From the NCBI GenBank assembly GCA_050011895.1, contig JBEKIF010000004.1, positions 1-64,000 on the forward strand: a stretch of DNA of 64,000 nt, in the 5' to 3' direction. Numbering within the stretch: position 1 is the stretch's first letter; every line of letters starts with the position of its first letter. The notes under the pieces were generated by a model. That model did no database searches, was not told the DNA's origin, and saw only the letters and a list, made by a program, of their open reading frames with translations. The stretch comes from DATBGO01 sp050011895. Its GTDB lineage: Bacteria; Actinomycetota; Actinomycetes; Streptosporangiales; Streptosporangiaceae. Shown one piece after another: positions 37,855 to 48,487 of the stretch. Made by a program: the position numbers and the translations under genes.

Positions 37855-38346
37855 ATGTCTGATCACACCGCCGGCAGCGCATCCGCCAGCCCGGCAAATC
37901 CAGGGCCGGAACCCGGCCCCGCGGACTCGAAGCCGGTTCTCGAGCCGCTGGACGAAGCTGAGTGCCTGCGGCTGATCTCACCAGGCGGGCTCGGCAGGCT
38001 TGCGTACTCAGGCCGGTTCGATCTAACGGTGCTGCCGGTCAACTACCGCCTGCATGAGGGCAGCATCGTGTTCAGGACCGCGCAGAACAGCCCGACCGAC
38101 GAGGACCTGAGGACCGGGATAGCGGGCGCCGAGTACCGGGTGGCCTTCGAAGTCGACGACGTCGATAGCGCGGTGCGGGAAGGGTGGAGCGTCCTGATCC
38201 AGGGCTCGGCACATCACGTGGACTCCGAATCCGAGCGCGCGTCGCTCGCCGGGGCGGGCGTCGAGCCGTGGGCCGGCGGAGACAGGCAGCACTTCATCCG
38301 CATCACGCCCACCCGCATCACCGGCCGGCGCATCCGCCATATCTGA
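37855..38346 (+). CDS. PPOX-type flavin/F420-binding protein
   Basis: 163 residues from ATG 37855 (CAGGAAG upstream; the frame opens slightly earlier). After a Pro/Ala-rich N-terminus comes a split-barrel domain: LGRLAYSGRFDLTVLPVNYR, SIVFRTAQNSP, VAFEVDDVDSAVREGWSVLI. It is clearly paralogous to the C-terminal half of the protein at 32657-33325. These proteins bind FMN or F420 and reduce small substrates; the physiological substrate is unknown. Confidence 0.85.
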   Translation: MSDHTAGSASASPANPGPEPGPADSKPVLEPLDEAECLRLISPGGLGRLAYSGRFDLTVLPVNYRLHEGSIVFRTAQNSPTDEDLRTGIAGAEYRVAFEVDDVDSAVREGWSVLIQGSAHHVDSESERASLAGAGVEPWAGGDRQHFIRITPTRITGRRIRHI

Positions 38347-38408
38347 CCTGCTGGCCATCGTTTCGCCGGCGGCCGGCGGACCGCCCGGCCCGCCGTTGTC
38401 AGCGCACG

Positions 38409-40556
<2,148 letters not shown>

Positions 40557-40729
40557 GCCGCCTCCCGGCCTTCAGTCGGGCCGGCTGCCCGCTGCAGGTC
40601 TTGGCAGGCAACGATAACCATCTGCGACCGTCTTTGGATGATACGCCGGACCTCGGCTCACCAGCACTCCCGGTCAGCGGCCTGCCATCCGCGACGCCGC
40701 CGACTCGGGCCAGGATCTGACCGAACGGT

Positions 40730-40894
40730 TCAATCGCCGGGCATCGCGGTGTGACACTGCCGGCAGTCGGTCGGCGGATCGGTATCCGAGAGCGCGCCGC
40801 ATTGCGGGCAGACCCGCCGCAGCCAGCAGACCGGGTCGCCTGCGGAGTCGTCAGCCCAGTCGCTTCGGTCGGGTTCGTCCAGGTGCTCGGTCAT
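40730..40894 (-). CDS. Small zinc-ribbon protein, 54 aa
   Basis: I chose ATG 40894 because GGGAAGG precedes it; an in-frame ATG lies six codons earlier. An acidic N-terminus (MTEHLDEPDRSDWADD) is followed by a four-cysteine knuckle, RRVCPQCGALSD and DCRQCHTAMPGD. It probably binds one zinc. Function unknown; similar tiny zinc ribbons occur in many actinomycetes. Confidence 0.65.
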   Translation of the reverse strand: MTEHLDEPDRSDWADDSAGDPVCWLRRVCPQCGALSDTDPPTDCRQCHTAMPGD

Positions 40895-41064
40895 CAGCCT
40901 TCCCGCGTTCATCGATACGAGCTTGTGACGGGTGCCCGTGCATAGTCAAGGCCGCCCGCGGCCGCGCCGTGGCGCAGCGGCTCCGCTGTGGCGGGGCCCC
41001 GTGGCGTTCCTGCTTCCGTACTCCGGCAAGCGCGGAGCCGCCACCGGCCGCGGGGCCGGGCACG

Positions 41065-42612
41065 TCAGCCAGCCGTGCCGAAGCTCACGCCCTGGGCGAG
41101 CGGGAGGCTGCCCGAGTAGTTGACTGTGTTGGTGGCCCTGCGCATATAGCTCTTCCAGGCATCGGAGCCGGACTCGCGTCCGCCGCCGGTCGCCTTCTCG
41201 CCGCCGAACGCCCCGCCGATCTCCGCACCTGACGTGCCGATATTGACATTGACGATGCCGGAGTCCGCGCCGCTGGCCGCGATGAACTCCTCGGCCTCGC
41301 GCTGGTCGCTGGTGAAGATGCTGGAAGCCAGGCCCTGCGGGACGGCGTTGTTCAGCGCGATCGCCTCGTCCAGTTCGGTGTAGGCCAGCACATAGAGGAT
41401 CGGCGCGAAGGTCTCCCTGCACACCACGTCGCGCAGGCCAGGCATCTGGACCAGCGCGGGCTGCACGTAATAGGCCCCAGGCGCCGCGTCGGCGAGCAGG
41501 CGGTCGCCGCCCGCGCGGACGACTCCGCCCTGCACCAGCGCCTCGGCGATGGCTGCCTGCATGTCCCGGTGCGCGCGCTCGCGGATCAGCGGCCCGACCA
41601 AGGTCCGCTGATCCAGCGGGTCACCGACGGGCAACAGCTCATACGCGGCGCCGACGTTGTCCATCAGCTCCTCGGCGATATCGGCATGGGCGATCACCCG
41701 CCGCATCGTCGTGCAGCGCTGCCCGGCGGTCCCGGCCGCGGCGAACACAATGCCGCGCGCGGCGAGTTCCAGGTCGGCGGACGGCGCGACGACGCCGGCG
41801 TTGTTGCCGCCGAGCTCAAGCAGGCAGCGGCCGAAGCGGGCGGCAACGCGCGGCCCGACGACCCGGCCCATCCTGCTCGAGCCGGTGGCGCTGACCAGCG
41901 CGACGCCAGGGGAGTCCGCGAGCCGGGCCGCCACCTCTGCGGGGCCGAGGAGCACCTGACTCAGATGCGGCGGGGCGCCGGTGTCCGCGCATGCCCGGTC
42001 AAGGAGCGCGGCACAGGCCAGCGCGGTCAGCGGGGTCAGCTCCGACGGTTTCCAGATCACCGGATCGCCGCAGACCAGGGCGATCGCGGTATTCCATGAC
42101 CAGACAGCGGCCGGAAAATTGAACGCGGTGATCACGCCGACCACGCCGAACGGGTGCCAGGTTTCCATCAGCCGGTGACCCGGGCGCTCAGATGGCATGG
42201 TCCGGCCGTACAGCTGGCGGGACAGCCCGACAGCGAAGTCGCAGATGTCGATCATCTCCTGGACCTCGCCGAGCGCCTCCGGGCCGATCTTGCCGACCTC
42301 GAGCGTGATCAGCGCGGCGAGCGCTGCCTTGTGCCGCGCCAGCAGTCCGCCGAAGTGCTTGACGAGGGCGCCGCGGGACGGCGCGGGTACCTGCCGCCAG
42401 CTGCGGAACGCCTCCTGCGCCCTGGCCACGGCATCGTCGGCGTCCGGCGGCGTGGACCAGCTGACCCGGGCCAGGTCAGCACCCAGGATCGGCGTGATCG
42501 ACCGCTGGTCGCCGCCCAGCGCATCCGCGGCCACCGCGCAGCTGCCGAGGCTGGCGACCGCGCGGTCACGTAGGTCTTCGAGGGTCGGCAGGGCCGTGCT
42601 GATAGCGGGCAT
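41065..42612 (-). CDS. ALDH7-type aldehyde dehydrogenase (aminoadipate-semialdehyde dehydrogenase family)
   Basis: 515 residues. The ALDH7/antiquitin signature is strong: ITAFNFPAAVWSWNTAIALV, WKPSELTPLTALA, LELGGNNAGVVAPSADLEL (general base), AAAGTAGQRCTTMRRVIAH (catalytic Cys), and IGTSGAEIGGAFGGEKATGG followed by MRRATNTVNYSGSLPLAQG. Family members oxidise aminoadipate semialdehyde or related omega-aldehydes. It lies 9 bases after the Rieske oxygenase gene, so it may instead clear the aldehyde made by that oxygenase. It could also serve the lysine route 26 kb away; the genome context cannot decide. Confidence 0.85.
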   Translation of the reverse strand: MPAISTALPTLEDLRDRAVASLGSCAVAADALGGDQRSITPILGADLARVSWSTPPDADDAVARAQEAFRSWRQVPAPSRGALVKHFGGLLARHKAALAALITLEVGKIGPEALGEVQEMIDICDFAVGLSRQLYGRTMPSERPGHRLMETWHPFGVVGVITAFNFPAAVWSWNTAIALVCGDPVIWKPSELTPLTALACAALLDRACADTGAPPHLSQVLLGPAEVAARLADSPGVALVSATGSSRMGRVVGPRVAARFGRCLLELGGNNAGVVAPSADLELAARGIVFAAAGTAGQRCTTMRRVIAHADIAEELMDNVGAAYELLPVGDPLDQRTLVGPLIRERAHRDMQAAIAEALVQGGVVRAGGDRLLADAAPGAYYVQPALVQMPGLRDVVCRETFAPILYVLAYTELDEAIALNNAVPQGLASSIFTSDQREAEEFIAASGADSGIVNVNIGTSGAEIGGAFGGEKATGGGRESGSDAWKSYMRRATNTVNYSGSLPLAQGVSFGTAG

Positions 42613-42621
42613 GATCCCTCC

Positions 42622-43653
42622 TCAGGCCGGCTGATTGCCGATCGCGTCACTGGTGGCAAGCCCGAGCGCCCGCATGGCCTTGCGGTAGGCGACCGCCACC
42701 GCGTCGAACCTCAGGTGCAGTTCGGCGGCGAGGTCGAACGGTACCTGCTCGGGTCGTTGCGACTCCACGACCAGCTGATCCTGGCCGAAGATGGTGTCCT
42801 CGAACTCCTGCAGGACGCGGGCCGGCTGATCGAGGTTATAGTTCCGCCCGATCAGCACGTATCCGGCGCACCGGTCGGCGGCGAGCGGCTGTGAAGCGAA
42901 GAAATAGACCAGGCCGCGCTCGCCGCCCCAGCCGAGCCGGAGCGCGATCGTGTACGGCAGGTGCAATTCGTACCGGCTGCGCCGGTCCGGCGGGCCGCTC
43001 TGCTCGTTGCCGAAGACCGGGAAGTCGTCGGTGTTGGCGGCCTCCGGCCGGACGATCGTGTAGTGGAGCACATTTCCCTCGGTGCGGACCTCGTGGCGCG
43101 GCACCACCGGCCGGTCCGGGTCACCGAGCAGGCCAGGGTGCACCCAAGGGAAATGGCCGAGGTCGGTGAAGTTCTCCACCTGGCGAGCAGCGTCACAATG
43201 CCAGCGGTAAGGGCCCGCCGTCACCACCGTCCAGGCGCCGTCTTCCAGTTCCGGAACCTCGGGCAGCGGCCATCGCGGCTCCGCCAGGGCAACCCAGGCG
43301 AGGCCGTACCTTTCCTGGCAGGAAAACGCTGCGATCCTGGCCTTGGGCGGCACCCTGGCGGGGTTTTCCAGCTGGGGAATGGCCACGCACCGGCCGTCCG
43401 CGCGATACCGCCAGCCGTGATAGGGACAAACGAGCTCGCCGCCGTTGACCCAGCCAAGCGACAGCGCCGTGCCGCGATGCACGCACAGGTCCGAGTTGGC
43501 GCGGGCCTGCCCATCCGGGCCGCGCCACAGGACAAGCGGCTCCCCGAGCAGGTCGGCGTGGACGGGCCGGTCGGCGATGTCATGACTGAAGGCCACCGGA
43601 TGCCAGCAGGCCCGCAGCGCCTGCAGGTCAGCGAAGGCCGCCGGTGCGGTCAC
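42622..43653 (-). CDS. Rieske non-heme iron oxygenase, alpha subunit
   Basis: 343 residues. The [2Fe-2S] Rieske motif is CVHRGTALSLGWVNGGELVC, closing with PYHGW (C-x-H...C-x2-H). The mononuclear iron site is ENFTDLGHFPWVHPGLLG (two His; the Asp bridge to Rieske is present). The size and layout match vanillate O-demethylase/N- or O-demethylating oxygenases rather than ring dioxygenases. It needs a separate reductase, which is not nearby. It is first in an operon with the ALDH7 gene. The substrate is not known; N-demethylation of a betaine is one hypothesis. Confidence 0.87.
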   Translation of the reverse strand: MTAPAAFADLQALRACWHPVAFSHDIADRPVHADLLGEPLVLWRGPDGQARANSDLCVHRGTALSLGWVNGGELVCPYHGWRYRADGRCVAIPQLENPARVPPKARIAAFSCQERYGLAWVALAEPRWPLPEVPELEDGAWTVVTAGPYRWHCDAARQVENFTDLGHFPWVHPGLLGDPDRPVVPRHEVRTEGNVLHYTIVRPEAANTDDFPVFGNEQSGPPDRRSRYELHLPYTIALRLGWGGERGLVYFFASQPLAADRCAGYVLIGRNYNLDQPARVLQEFEDTIFGQDQLVVESQRPEQVPFDLAAELHLRFDAVAVAYRKAMRALGLATSDAIGNQPA

Positions 43654-43662
43654 GGTCCCGTC

Positions 43663-43712
43663 GCCGCTGACACTGCTGCCGCTGACACTGCTGCCGCTGA
43701 CACTGCTGCCGC
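43663..43712. repeat. Tandem 15-bp repeat, three copies
   Basis: GCCGCTGACACTGCT is repeated three times, plus a partial fourth, starting in the first bases upstream of the Rieske oxygenase ATG. It lies where the promoter or 5' UTR of that gene should be, so copy number could alter expression. No other feature is seen to 43976. Confidence 0.7.
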
Positions 43713-43976
43713 CTCCCAGATGGCGGGTATGGCTGCCCTGCCCGGCACGGGACAGCGATCGTTCCCTGCGGGTGATCCTAAGGCTAAGAGTTCCTGGCAG
43801 CTGGCCAGGAGCGGGGGCCTTCGATCACATCCTGGGCAGCGCCTCGGCGGCCAGCAGGACGCTACCTCTCACGGCGGCCGCCCTGACGCTGATCTTCAGC
43901 CGCGTTTGCCTTCCGGTGCTGGCGCTGCCATGACAGTCCCGGCACTATGAGACGTGACCACGGAGCGGAGGTGGAG

Positions 43977-44333
43977 ATGATCCCGGCAGCTGGACTTACG
44001 CGCAGGTTGGCGGCTGGTGACAACAAGCCGTTGCTGGCCGGCCCGTATGCGCCGGTGCCTCCGGCCATCAACGTCAACTCCGCGGCCGGGGTCAACAACA
44101 TCAGGGGGGCTGGCGGCGGCCTGCGGCTGGTGATCTTCCCCAAGGCCGGCCTGCTGCCGGACACGGTCCTCGTCACCACGGCCGGAGCTGGCGGGCGGTT
44201 CTGCAATCTGCTGACGCGGTGGGCGACCACGGCATCGCCAGGCAGCGTGCTTGTACGTGATGTCGGCTGCTACACGCCGACCGGCATACCCGGCAGGACG
44301 GTCTCTCTGAGCACTTACGCTTCGGCGCACTAG
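43977..44333 (+). CDS. Hypothetical protein, 118 aa
   Basis: GCGGAGGTGGAG stands directly before ATG 43977. The sequence MIPAAGLTRRLAAGDNKPLL is followed by a beta-rich end (LPDTVLVTTAGAGGRFCNLL, SPGSVLVRDVGCYTPTGIPG, RTVSLSTYASAH). The end recalls a repeat domain of unknown function in secreted actinobacterial proteins that pairs two cysteines, but no signal peptide is visible. It may be a fragment of a larger gene. Function unknown. Confidence 0.45.
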   Translation: MIPAAGLTRRLAAGDNKPLLAGPYAPVPPAINVNSAAGVNNIRGAGGGLRLVIFPKAGLLPDTVLVTTAGAGGRFCNLLTRWATTASPGSVLVRDVGCYTPTGIPGRTVSLSTYASAH

Positions 44334-44344
44334 CGGCGGCCGTC

Positions 44345-45313
44345 GTGGGGGTGACCAGGACATCGGCCGGCTCGGTGCTGTTCGCGACCTACAACATGCT
44401 CGACCTGTTCGCCGATGACTCCGCTGCCGGGCGCGAGCACTATCGCCTGGCCGTGGAGTCTGCCCGGGCCCTGGACGCGGACGTGATCGCCGTCCAGGAG
44501 GTGCGCGCCGGGGACCAGAAAACCGCCCAGGCCCGGATGCGGGAACTCGCCGACGACGTCGGCCTGAGTTGCCTGGTGCCGGCCGAAGAGAGCGGCGCAC
44601 CGCGCACCGCACTCGCCTTCGGCGGCCGCGGCTATCACGTCGGCCTGCTGTGGCGGGCCGGGATCGAGCCGATGCCAGGCTCGCTGCGCAAGTACGGTGC
44701 GAAGGATTTCTGGCATTCGCTGGCCTACGTCACGCTGGATGTCGGCGGCACGAAAGTCCGGCACGCCTCGTTTCATGCGACTCCGTTCGGCAGGCGGCTG
44801 CGGGCCGACCAGAACGAGCGGCTCGTGGCGGCGCTCACCAGAGGCCCGGCCCGCCCGCCCGTACTCGTCGGGGCGGACTGGAACGGTGAGAGCGCCGACC
44901 GGGTGTGGGACGAGGGCAGCCAGCGATGGGGTTTCTACGAGCCACGCGACCCGTACTCGGCGGTCAGCTGGTTCGACGGGCTGGTCTACCAATGCGACTG
45001 GGACTACGACGAGCACGGGCAGCGCAGGCACTGGGCCGACCGGCGGCCCGGGGACGTGCTGTGGGCCGGCGGCCTTCATGACGCCGCAGCGGTGCTGCGC
45101 GCGCCGTGGCAGCCGACGACCGGGCATCGCACGGATGATTCCTATGGCACGCGCGGCATCAGGCGGCGCATCGACGGTGTCCGCGTAACCAGGCAGGTGC
45201 TCGGCGCCCTGCGCACTCACCATGTGGAGTCCACCGAGCTTGCCCGGCTGGCCTCGGATCACCTGCCGGTCACCGTGGAGTACCTGCCCGCCGCGGTCGC
45301 CAGCCGGGGCTGA
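44345..45313 (+). CDS. Endonuclease/exonuclease/phosphatase (EEP) family protein
   Basis: Up to 322 residues; GTG 44345 or GTG 44351. EEP motifs in order: FATYNMLDLF (Asn), VIAVQEVRAG (metal Glu), SFHATPFGRR (catalytic His-x-T/N), VGADWNGES (Asp-x-Asn) and LARLASDHLPVTVEY (S-D-H). It should be a Mg-dependent phosphodiesterase or phosphatase acting on DNA, lipid or inositol phosphate. The lack of a signal peptide suggests cytoplasmic action. Its stop codon is also the first TGA of the tandem array that follows. Confidence 0.83.
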   Translation: MGVTRTSAGSVLFATYNMLDLFADDSAAGREHYRLAVESARALDADVIAVQEVRAGDQKTAQARMRELADDVGLSCLVPAEESGAPRTALAFGGRGYHVGLLWRAGIEPMPGSLRKYGAKDFWHSLAYVTLDVGGTKVRHASFHATPFGRRLRADQNERLVAALTRGPARPPVLVGADWNGESADRVWDEGSQRWGFYEPRDPYSAVSWFDGLVYQCDWDYDEHGQRRHWADRRPGDVLWAGGLHDAAAVLRAPWQPTTGHRTDDSYGTRGIRRRIDGVRVTRQVLGALRTHHVESTELARLASDHLPVTVEYLPAAVASRG

Positions 45314-45408
45314 GTCAGCGGGGCTGAGTCAGCGGGGCTGAGTCAGCGGGGCTGAGTCAGCGGGCCTGAGTCAGCGGGCCTGAGTCAGCGGGGCTGAGTC
45401 AGCGGGGC
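45311..45408. repeat. Seven 14-bp tandem repeats built on the palindrome TGAGTCA
   Basis: TGAGTCAGCGGGGC starts at 45311, 45325, 45339, 45353, 45367, 45381 and 45395 (units 4 and 5 have GGGCC). Each unit holds the palindrome TGAGTCA, which gives TGA on both strands. The first copy makes the stop of the phosphodiesterase-fold gene and the last makes the stop (45399-45401) of the convergent gene. Confidence 0.95.
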
Positions 45409-46373
45409 TCGCCAGCGGAGCGCTTACCGGGCTGGCTCTGGGTCTGGCTCTGGGTCTGGGTCTGGCTTTGGCTCTGGCTCTGGGTCAGGCTCTCGTGACG
45501 CTTACGCGCGGCCGCCACTAGGTCGCTGAAACCCGGATGCTTCTCCAGGTCACTCTCGGTGTCGCTCAGCGAGCGGTCCCGTACGGTGAGCTCCTTGGCG
45601 CGGGCAAGCAGCTCATCGGTCCGCCGCTGGAACTCAGGCAGGCTCCAGTGCAGGTCCCCGATGTCGGCGGGCAGATCTGAGAGCCGCACTACCATCGTAC
45701 GATCGATGACGCCGAAATGAGAGTTGACGAACGCATTGAAGAAGTAGCCCCCATCCTGAAGCAGCAGGCAAGGCGACTGAAACGCTACGTCGGCATACGG
45801 GTAAGGGTTCAGGATCATCTGGTCGTCCGCTAATATGCCGAAACAGGTGGGCGTGCCGAGGTAGAGATGCACCGCGCTCGGCGGCGTTTCCCACTCCTTC
45901 AGGTACATCAGCGATTCAATTACCTCCAGGGCTATATCCTGCTTCTCCCTGTTTTCCTGGTTTGCCCGGAGATCGGCGAAGGCAGGATGGGTCAGGACGA
46001 AATCGGTCCTTTTCGTCGGCTCTTCTTCCTCCGCCCGCTGGAGGCTGACCCGCTCACGCAAGATGGCCCGGGTCGCCCAGTCGGTGCCGCCCGGATGCAG
46101 CAGTCCCTTGAGCGACGAGCCGACCACGACGACCTTCTGGGCCCGGTCAAGCTTCGCATTGAAGGAACGCAGCGCTTCCTTCCGGTTCGTGAAGCTCTTA
46201 ATGATGCCCGCGCCCTCGAACAATGGCGGGTCCGCGGGCGGGCGCGGAGAATGACCCGGACCCGGACCCGGGGCCTGGTTCCTGGATTGCTGTCGCGCGG
46301 CTTCCTGCTCGTAGTCAAGGAGCATCCGCTCCAGCTGCGCCCGTGTCGCTCCCGGCGCAAATCCATTGCGCAT
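45399..46373 (-). CDS. Hypothetical protein with PLD-like fold, lacking HKD, and a Ser/Thr-Gln repeat tail
   Basis: 324 residues. Residues about 55-225 follow the layout of inactive phospholipase-D-like domains attached to bacterial regulators: KVVVVGSSLKGLLHPGG, then AVHLYLGTPTCFGILADDQM, ILNPYPYADVAFQSPCLLL, FFNAFVNSHFGVI. No HKD motif is seen, so it is more likely a sensor than a lipase. The C-terminus is low-complexity, alternating Ser/Thr with Gln, encoded by a hexanucleotide repeat (45431-45494). It lies 2 bases after the membrane-GAF gene and is surely co-transcribed with it. The domain call is by pattern only. Confidence 0.55.
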   Translation of the reverse strand: MRNGFAPGATRAQLERMLLDYEQEAARQQSRNQAPGPGPGHSPRPPADPPLFEGAGIIKSFTNRKEALRSFNAKLDRAQKVVVVGSSLKGLLHPGGTDWATRAILRERVSLQRAEEEEPTKRTDFVLTHPAFADLRANQENREKQDIALEVIESLMYLKEWETPPSAVHLYLGTPTCFGILADDQMILNPYPYADVAFQSPCLLLQDGGYFFNAFVNSHFGVIDRTMVVRLSDLPADIGDLHWSLPEFQRRTDELLARAKELTVRDRSLSDTESDLEKHPGFSDLVAAARKRHESLTQSQSQSQTQTQSQTQSQPGKRSAGEPR

Positions 46374-46375
46374 GG

Positions 46376-47257
46376 CTATTGCGCTCCCTCGAGCTCGCGG
46401 CCGCCCGTGGCCTGGACGGGCACGGCTTTCCCTGACGCGGCTTGCGCGTTGTACGGGAGCGCCAGGATGTCCGCGAAAGCCGCGGTCAGCCTGCGCCCGG
46501 CAGCCGAGAGAGGCGTTTCCCAGCTGCAGACGAGCAGGACTCCCACATGTGGAATCCCGACCCGGATGTAGGAGACGACACTGCTGTCCTCGGGGGGCAG
46601 GATGTGGCCTTGGGGTCCGGCCGGGAGCCCGTCATCGGGACACCTGAGCCAGCCATGTTCATAGGGATGCTGACGGGACATGAGGATATTGGCGTGGTCG
46701 GCCGCCTCGCCGGCCAGATCAATCTCCAGCTTGCGGTCCTTGGGATAGTAGATGAGATCCTGGCCCGCGGTCCGGCTGCTCACCTTGGCGCCCTGCTGGC
46801 ACGATAGGACGGCGACCCGCACATTGGCGCTGTCAGTGGCATGACTGCGAGTAATCGCGGTATGGAGGCACTCAAGGCAGGTCTGGACGAGAGCATTGAA
46901 AAGTTCAGGCGCGGACGCGGCCATGACTGCCTGCTCGGTGCAGATAGCCAGAATGCCGGCGAGCAGTACAAGCGTGCTGTCGTTCTCTCTGGTGTCGAGC
47001 CGGCCGAGCACCTCGCTGGCGACATCGACCTTCGAGCCCATCGCGTCAATCTCGGTGCTCTCCTTCGCGGCCGCGCGTAGCCAGTAGCTGGTATACAGAA
47101 CGGAGCCCGCTACCCCTAATGCGATCCAGCCGAGCCGGAAACCGCCGACCGGCGAGTTGCCGCCGAGGCCGGCCAGGCCCGCGGCCAGGGTGATGGCTCC
47201 GGCAATCGATCCCCAGGCGATCGTGCTCAGAAACGACCGGCCCTCGGATCTACGCAT
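46376..47257 (-). CDS. Membrane-anchored protein with GAF-like sensor domain
   Basis: 293 residues. Two N-terminal membrane helices (TIAWGSIAGAITLAAGLAGL; LGWIALGVAGSVLYTSYWL) are followed by a charged linker and a cytoplasmic domain from about residue 105 (LFNALVQTCLECLHTAITRS; VRVAVLSCQQGAKVSS; SVVSYIRVGIPHVGVLLVCS), laid out like a GAF domain. There is no kinase, cyclase or GGDEF part, so any signal must pass by contact. The next gene (PLD-like) begins 2 bases after its stop and is the likely partner. The function is unknown; a stress or defence sensor is conceivable but not shown. Confidence 0.55.
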   Translation of the reverse strand: MRRSEGRSFLSTIAWGSIAGAITLAAGLAGLGGNSPVGGFRLGWIALGVAGSVLYTSYWLRAAAKESTEIDAMGSKVDVASEVLGRLDTRENDSTLVLLAGILAICTEQAVMAASAPELFNALVQTCLECLHTAITRSHATDSANVRVAVLSCQQGAKVSSRTAGQDLIYYPKDRKLEIDLAGEAADHANILMSRQHPYEHGWLRCPDDGLPAGPQGHILPPEDSSVVSYIRVGIPHVGVLLVCSWETPLSAAGRRLTAAFADILALPYNAQAASGKAVPVQATGGRELEGAQ

Positions 47258-47407
47258 GCTCCCGCCCCCGCTTGCCGATGGCCGCTTGCCAGCGGCCGGT
47301 CTTCACGGAACGTAATCGATTGTAGCTTCTTGATTACTCGGAGTCACTGAAGATGTAAGGCAGGTACCAGTTCGCTGGCCGGCCTGACCCTGGTAGAGGA
47401 TGGGTGG

Positions 47408-48487
47408 ATGCCGACAGATGCGGCGGCGGCGCCGCGCGCGGAGCCGCAAGCGGTGGTGTCGCCGCTGACCAGTGCCGCGATCTTCCTCGTGGTGACCGTG
47501 AACGCCGAGTCGGACGATGCCGAGACCGTCCGCGGCCTGGCGGCCGATCTGAGCGGGCTGATCCGCGCCGTCGGGTTCCGCGAGCCGGACGGCCGCCTGT
47601 CCTGCGTGACTGGCTTCAGCTCTGATGCGTGGGACCGTTTGGCGGGGGCGCCGAGGCCAGCGGGCCTGCATCCGTTTCGCGAAATCAAGGCCGGGCCACG
47701 GCATGCCGTCGCGAGCCCTGGCGATCTGCTCTTCCACATCCGGGCCACCCGGATGGACCTGTGCTTCGAGCTGGCAATGCAGATCACGACGAGGCTGGGC
47801 ACCGCGGTCACGGCCGTTGACGAAGTGCACGGATTCCGTTACTTCGACGAACGTGACCTGCTCGGCTTCGTGGACGGCACGGAGAACCCGGTGGGCCAGG
47901 CGGCGGCAGATGCGACGCTGATCGGCGCTGAGGATCCGGCCTTCGCTGGTGGCAGCTACGTCATCGTCCAGAAGTACCTGCACGATCTGGCGGCGTGGAA
48001 TCGGTTGCCGGTGGAGCAGCAGGAACGGATCGTCGGGCGGACCAAGCTGGCCGACATCGAGCTGGACGACTCGGTGAAGCCGAGATACGCGCACAACGCC
48101 CTGACGACGATCATCTCTGGCGGCGAGGAGGTGAAGATAGTCCGGGACAACATGCCGTTCGGCTCGGTGGGCACCGGGGAGTACGGCACCTATTTCATCG
48201 GCTACGCGCGCTCGCCAGACGTCATCGAGCAGATGTTGGTGAACATGTTTGTCGGCGCGCCGGAAGGCAACTATGACCGGTTGCTTGATGTCAGCCGGGC
48301 GGTGACGGGCGTCTTGTTCTTCGTGCCGTCGGTGCCATTGCTTGAGAGCCTGGCTGACGGGCCGCCACCGGCCGGAACCGGGCTGGGAGAACCGGCGGCC
48401 AGCACCCGCGCGCCAGCGGTGCCCCGGCCAGCGAGCGGTGGCGCGCTGGAGATCGGCAGTCTGAGAGGAGCACCCCAGGATGAATAA
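47408..48487 (+). CDS. Dye-decolourising (DyP) heme peroxidase with encapsulin cargo tag
   Basis: 359 residues from ATG 47408. The DyP catalytic GxxDG motif is LLGFVDGTENPVG (about 154-166), and the proximal heme His region includes RYAHNALTTI. The C-terminus, after a Pro/Ala-rich linker, is GGALEIGSLRGAPQDE, matching the encapsulin targeting peptide (usual core S-L-x-I-G-S-L-K/R). It would be packed in the shell encoded next, whose start overlaps this stop by 8 bases. It oxidises phenolics or dyes with H2O2; the natural substrate is unknown. Confidence 0.93.
   Translation: MPTDAAAAPRAEPQAVVSPLTSAAIFLVVTVNAESDDAETVRGLAADLSGLIRAVGFREPDGRLSCVTGFSSDAWDRLAGAPRPAGLHPFREIKAGPRHAVASPGDLLFHIRATRMDLCFELAMQITTRLGTAVTAVDEVHGFRYFDERDLLGFVDGTENPVGQAAADATLIGAEDPAFAGGSYVIVQKYLHDLAAWNRLPVEQQERIVGRTKLADIELDDSVKPRYAHNALTTIISGGEEVKIVRDNMPFGSVGTGEYGTYFIGYARSPDVIEQMLVNMFVGAPEGNYDRLLDVSRAVTGVLFFVPSVPLLESLADGPPPAGTGLGEPAASTRAPAVPRPASGGALEIGSLRGAPQDE

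Noticed and set aside
45311..45408. CRISPR array
   Set aside because: Units are 14 bp in direct tandem with no spacers and no cas genes nearby.
45399..47257. A CBASS or other known anti-phage operon
   Set aside because: No cyclase, nuclease, TIR, helicase or other hallmark gene is present; only a GAF-like sensor and a PLD-like fold are suggested.
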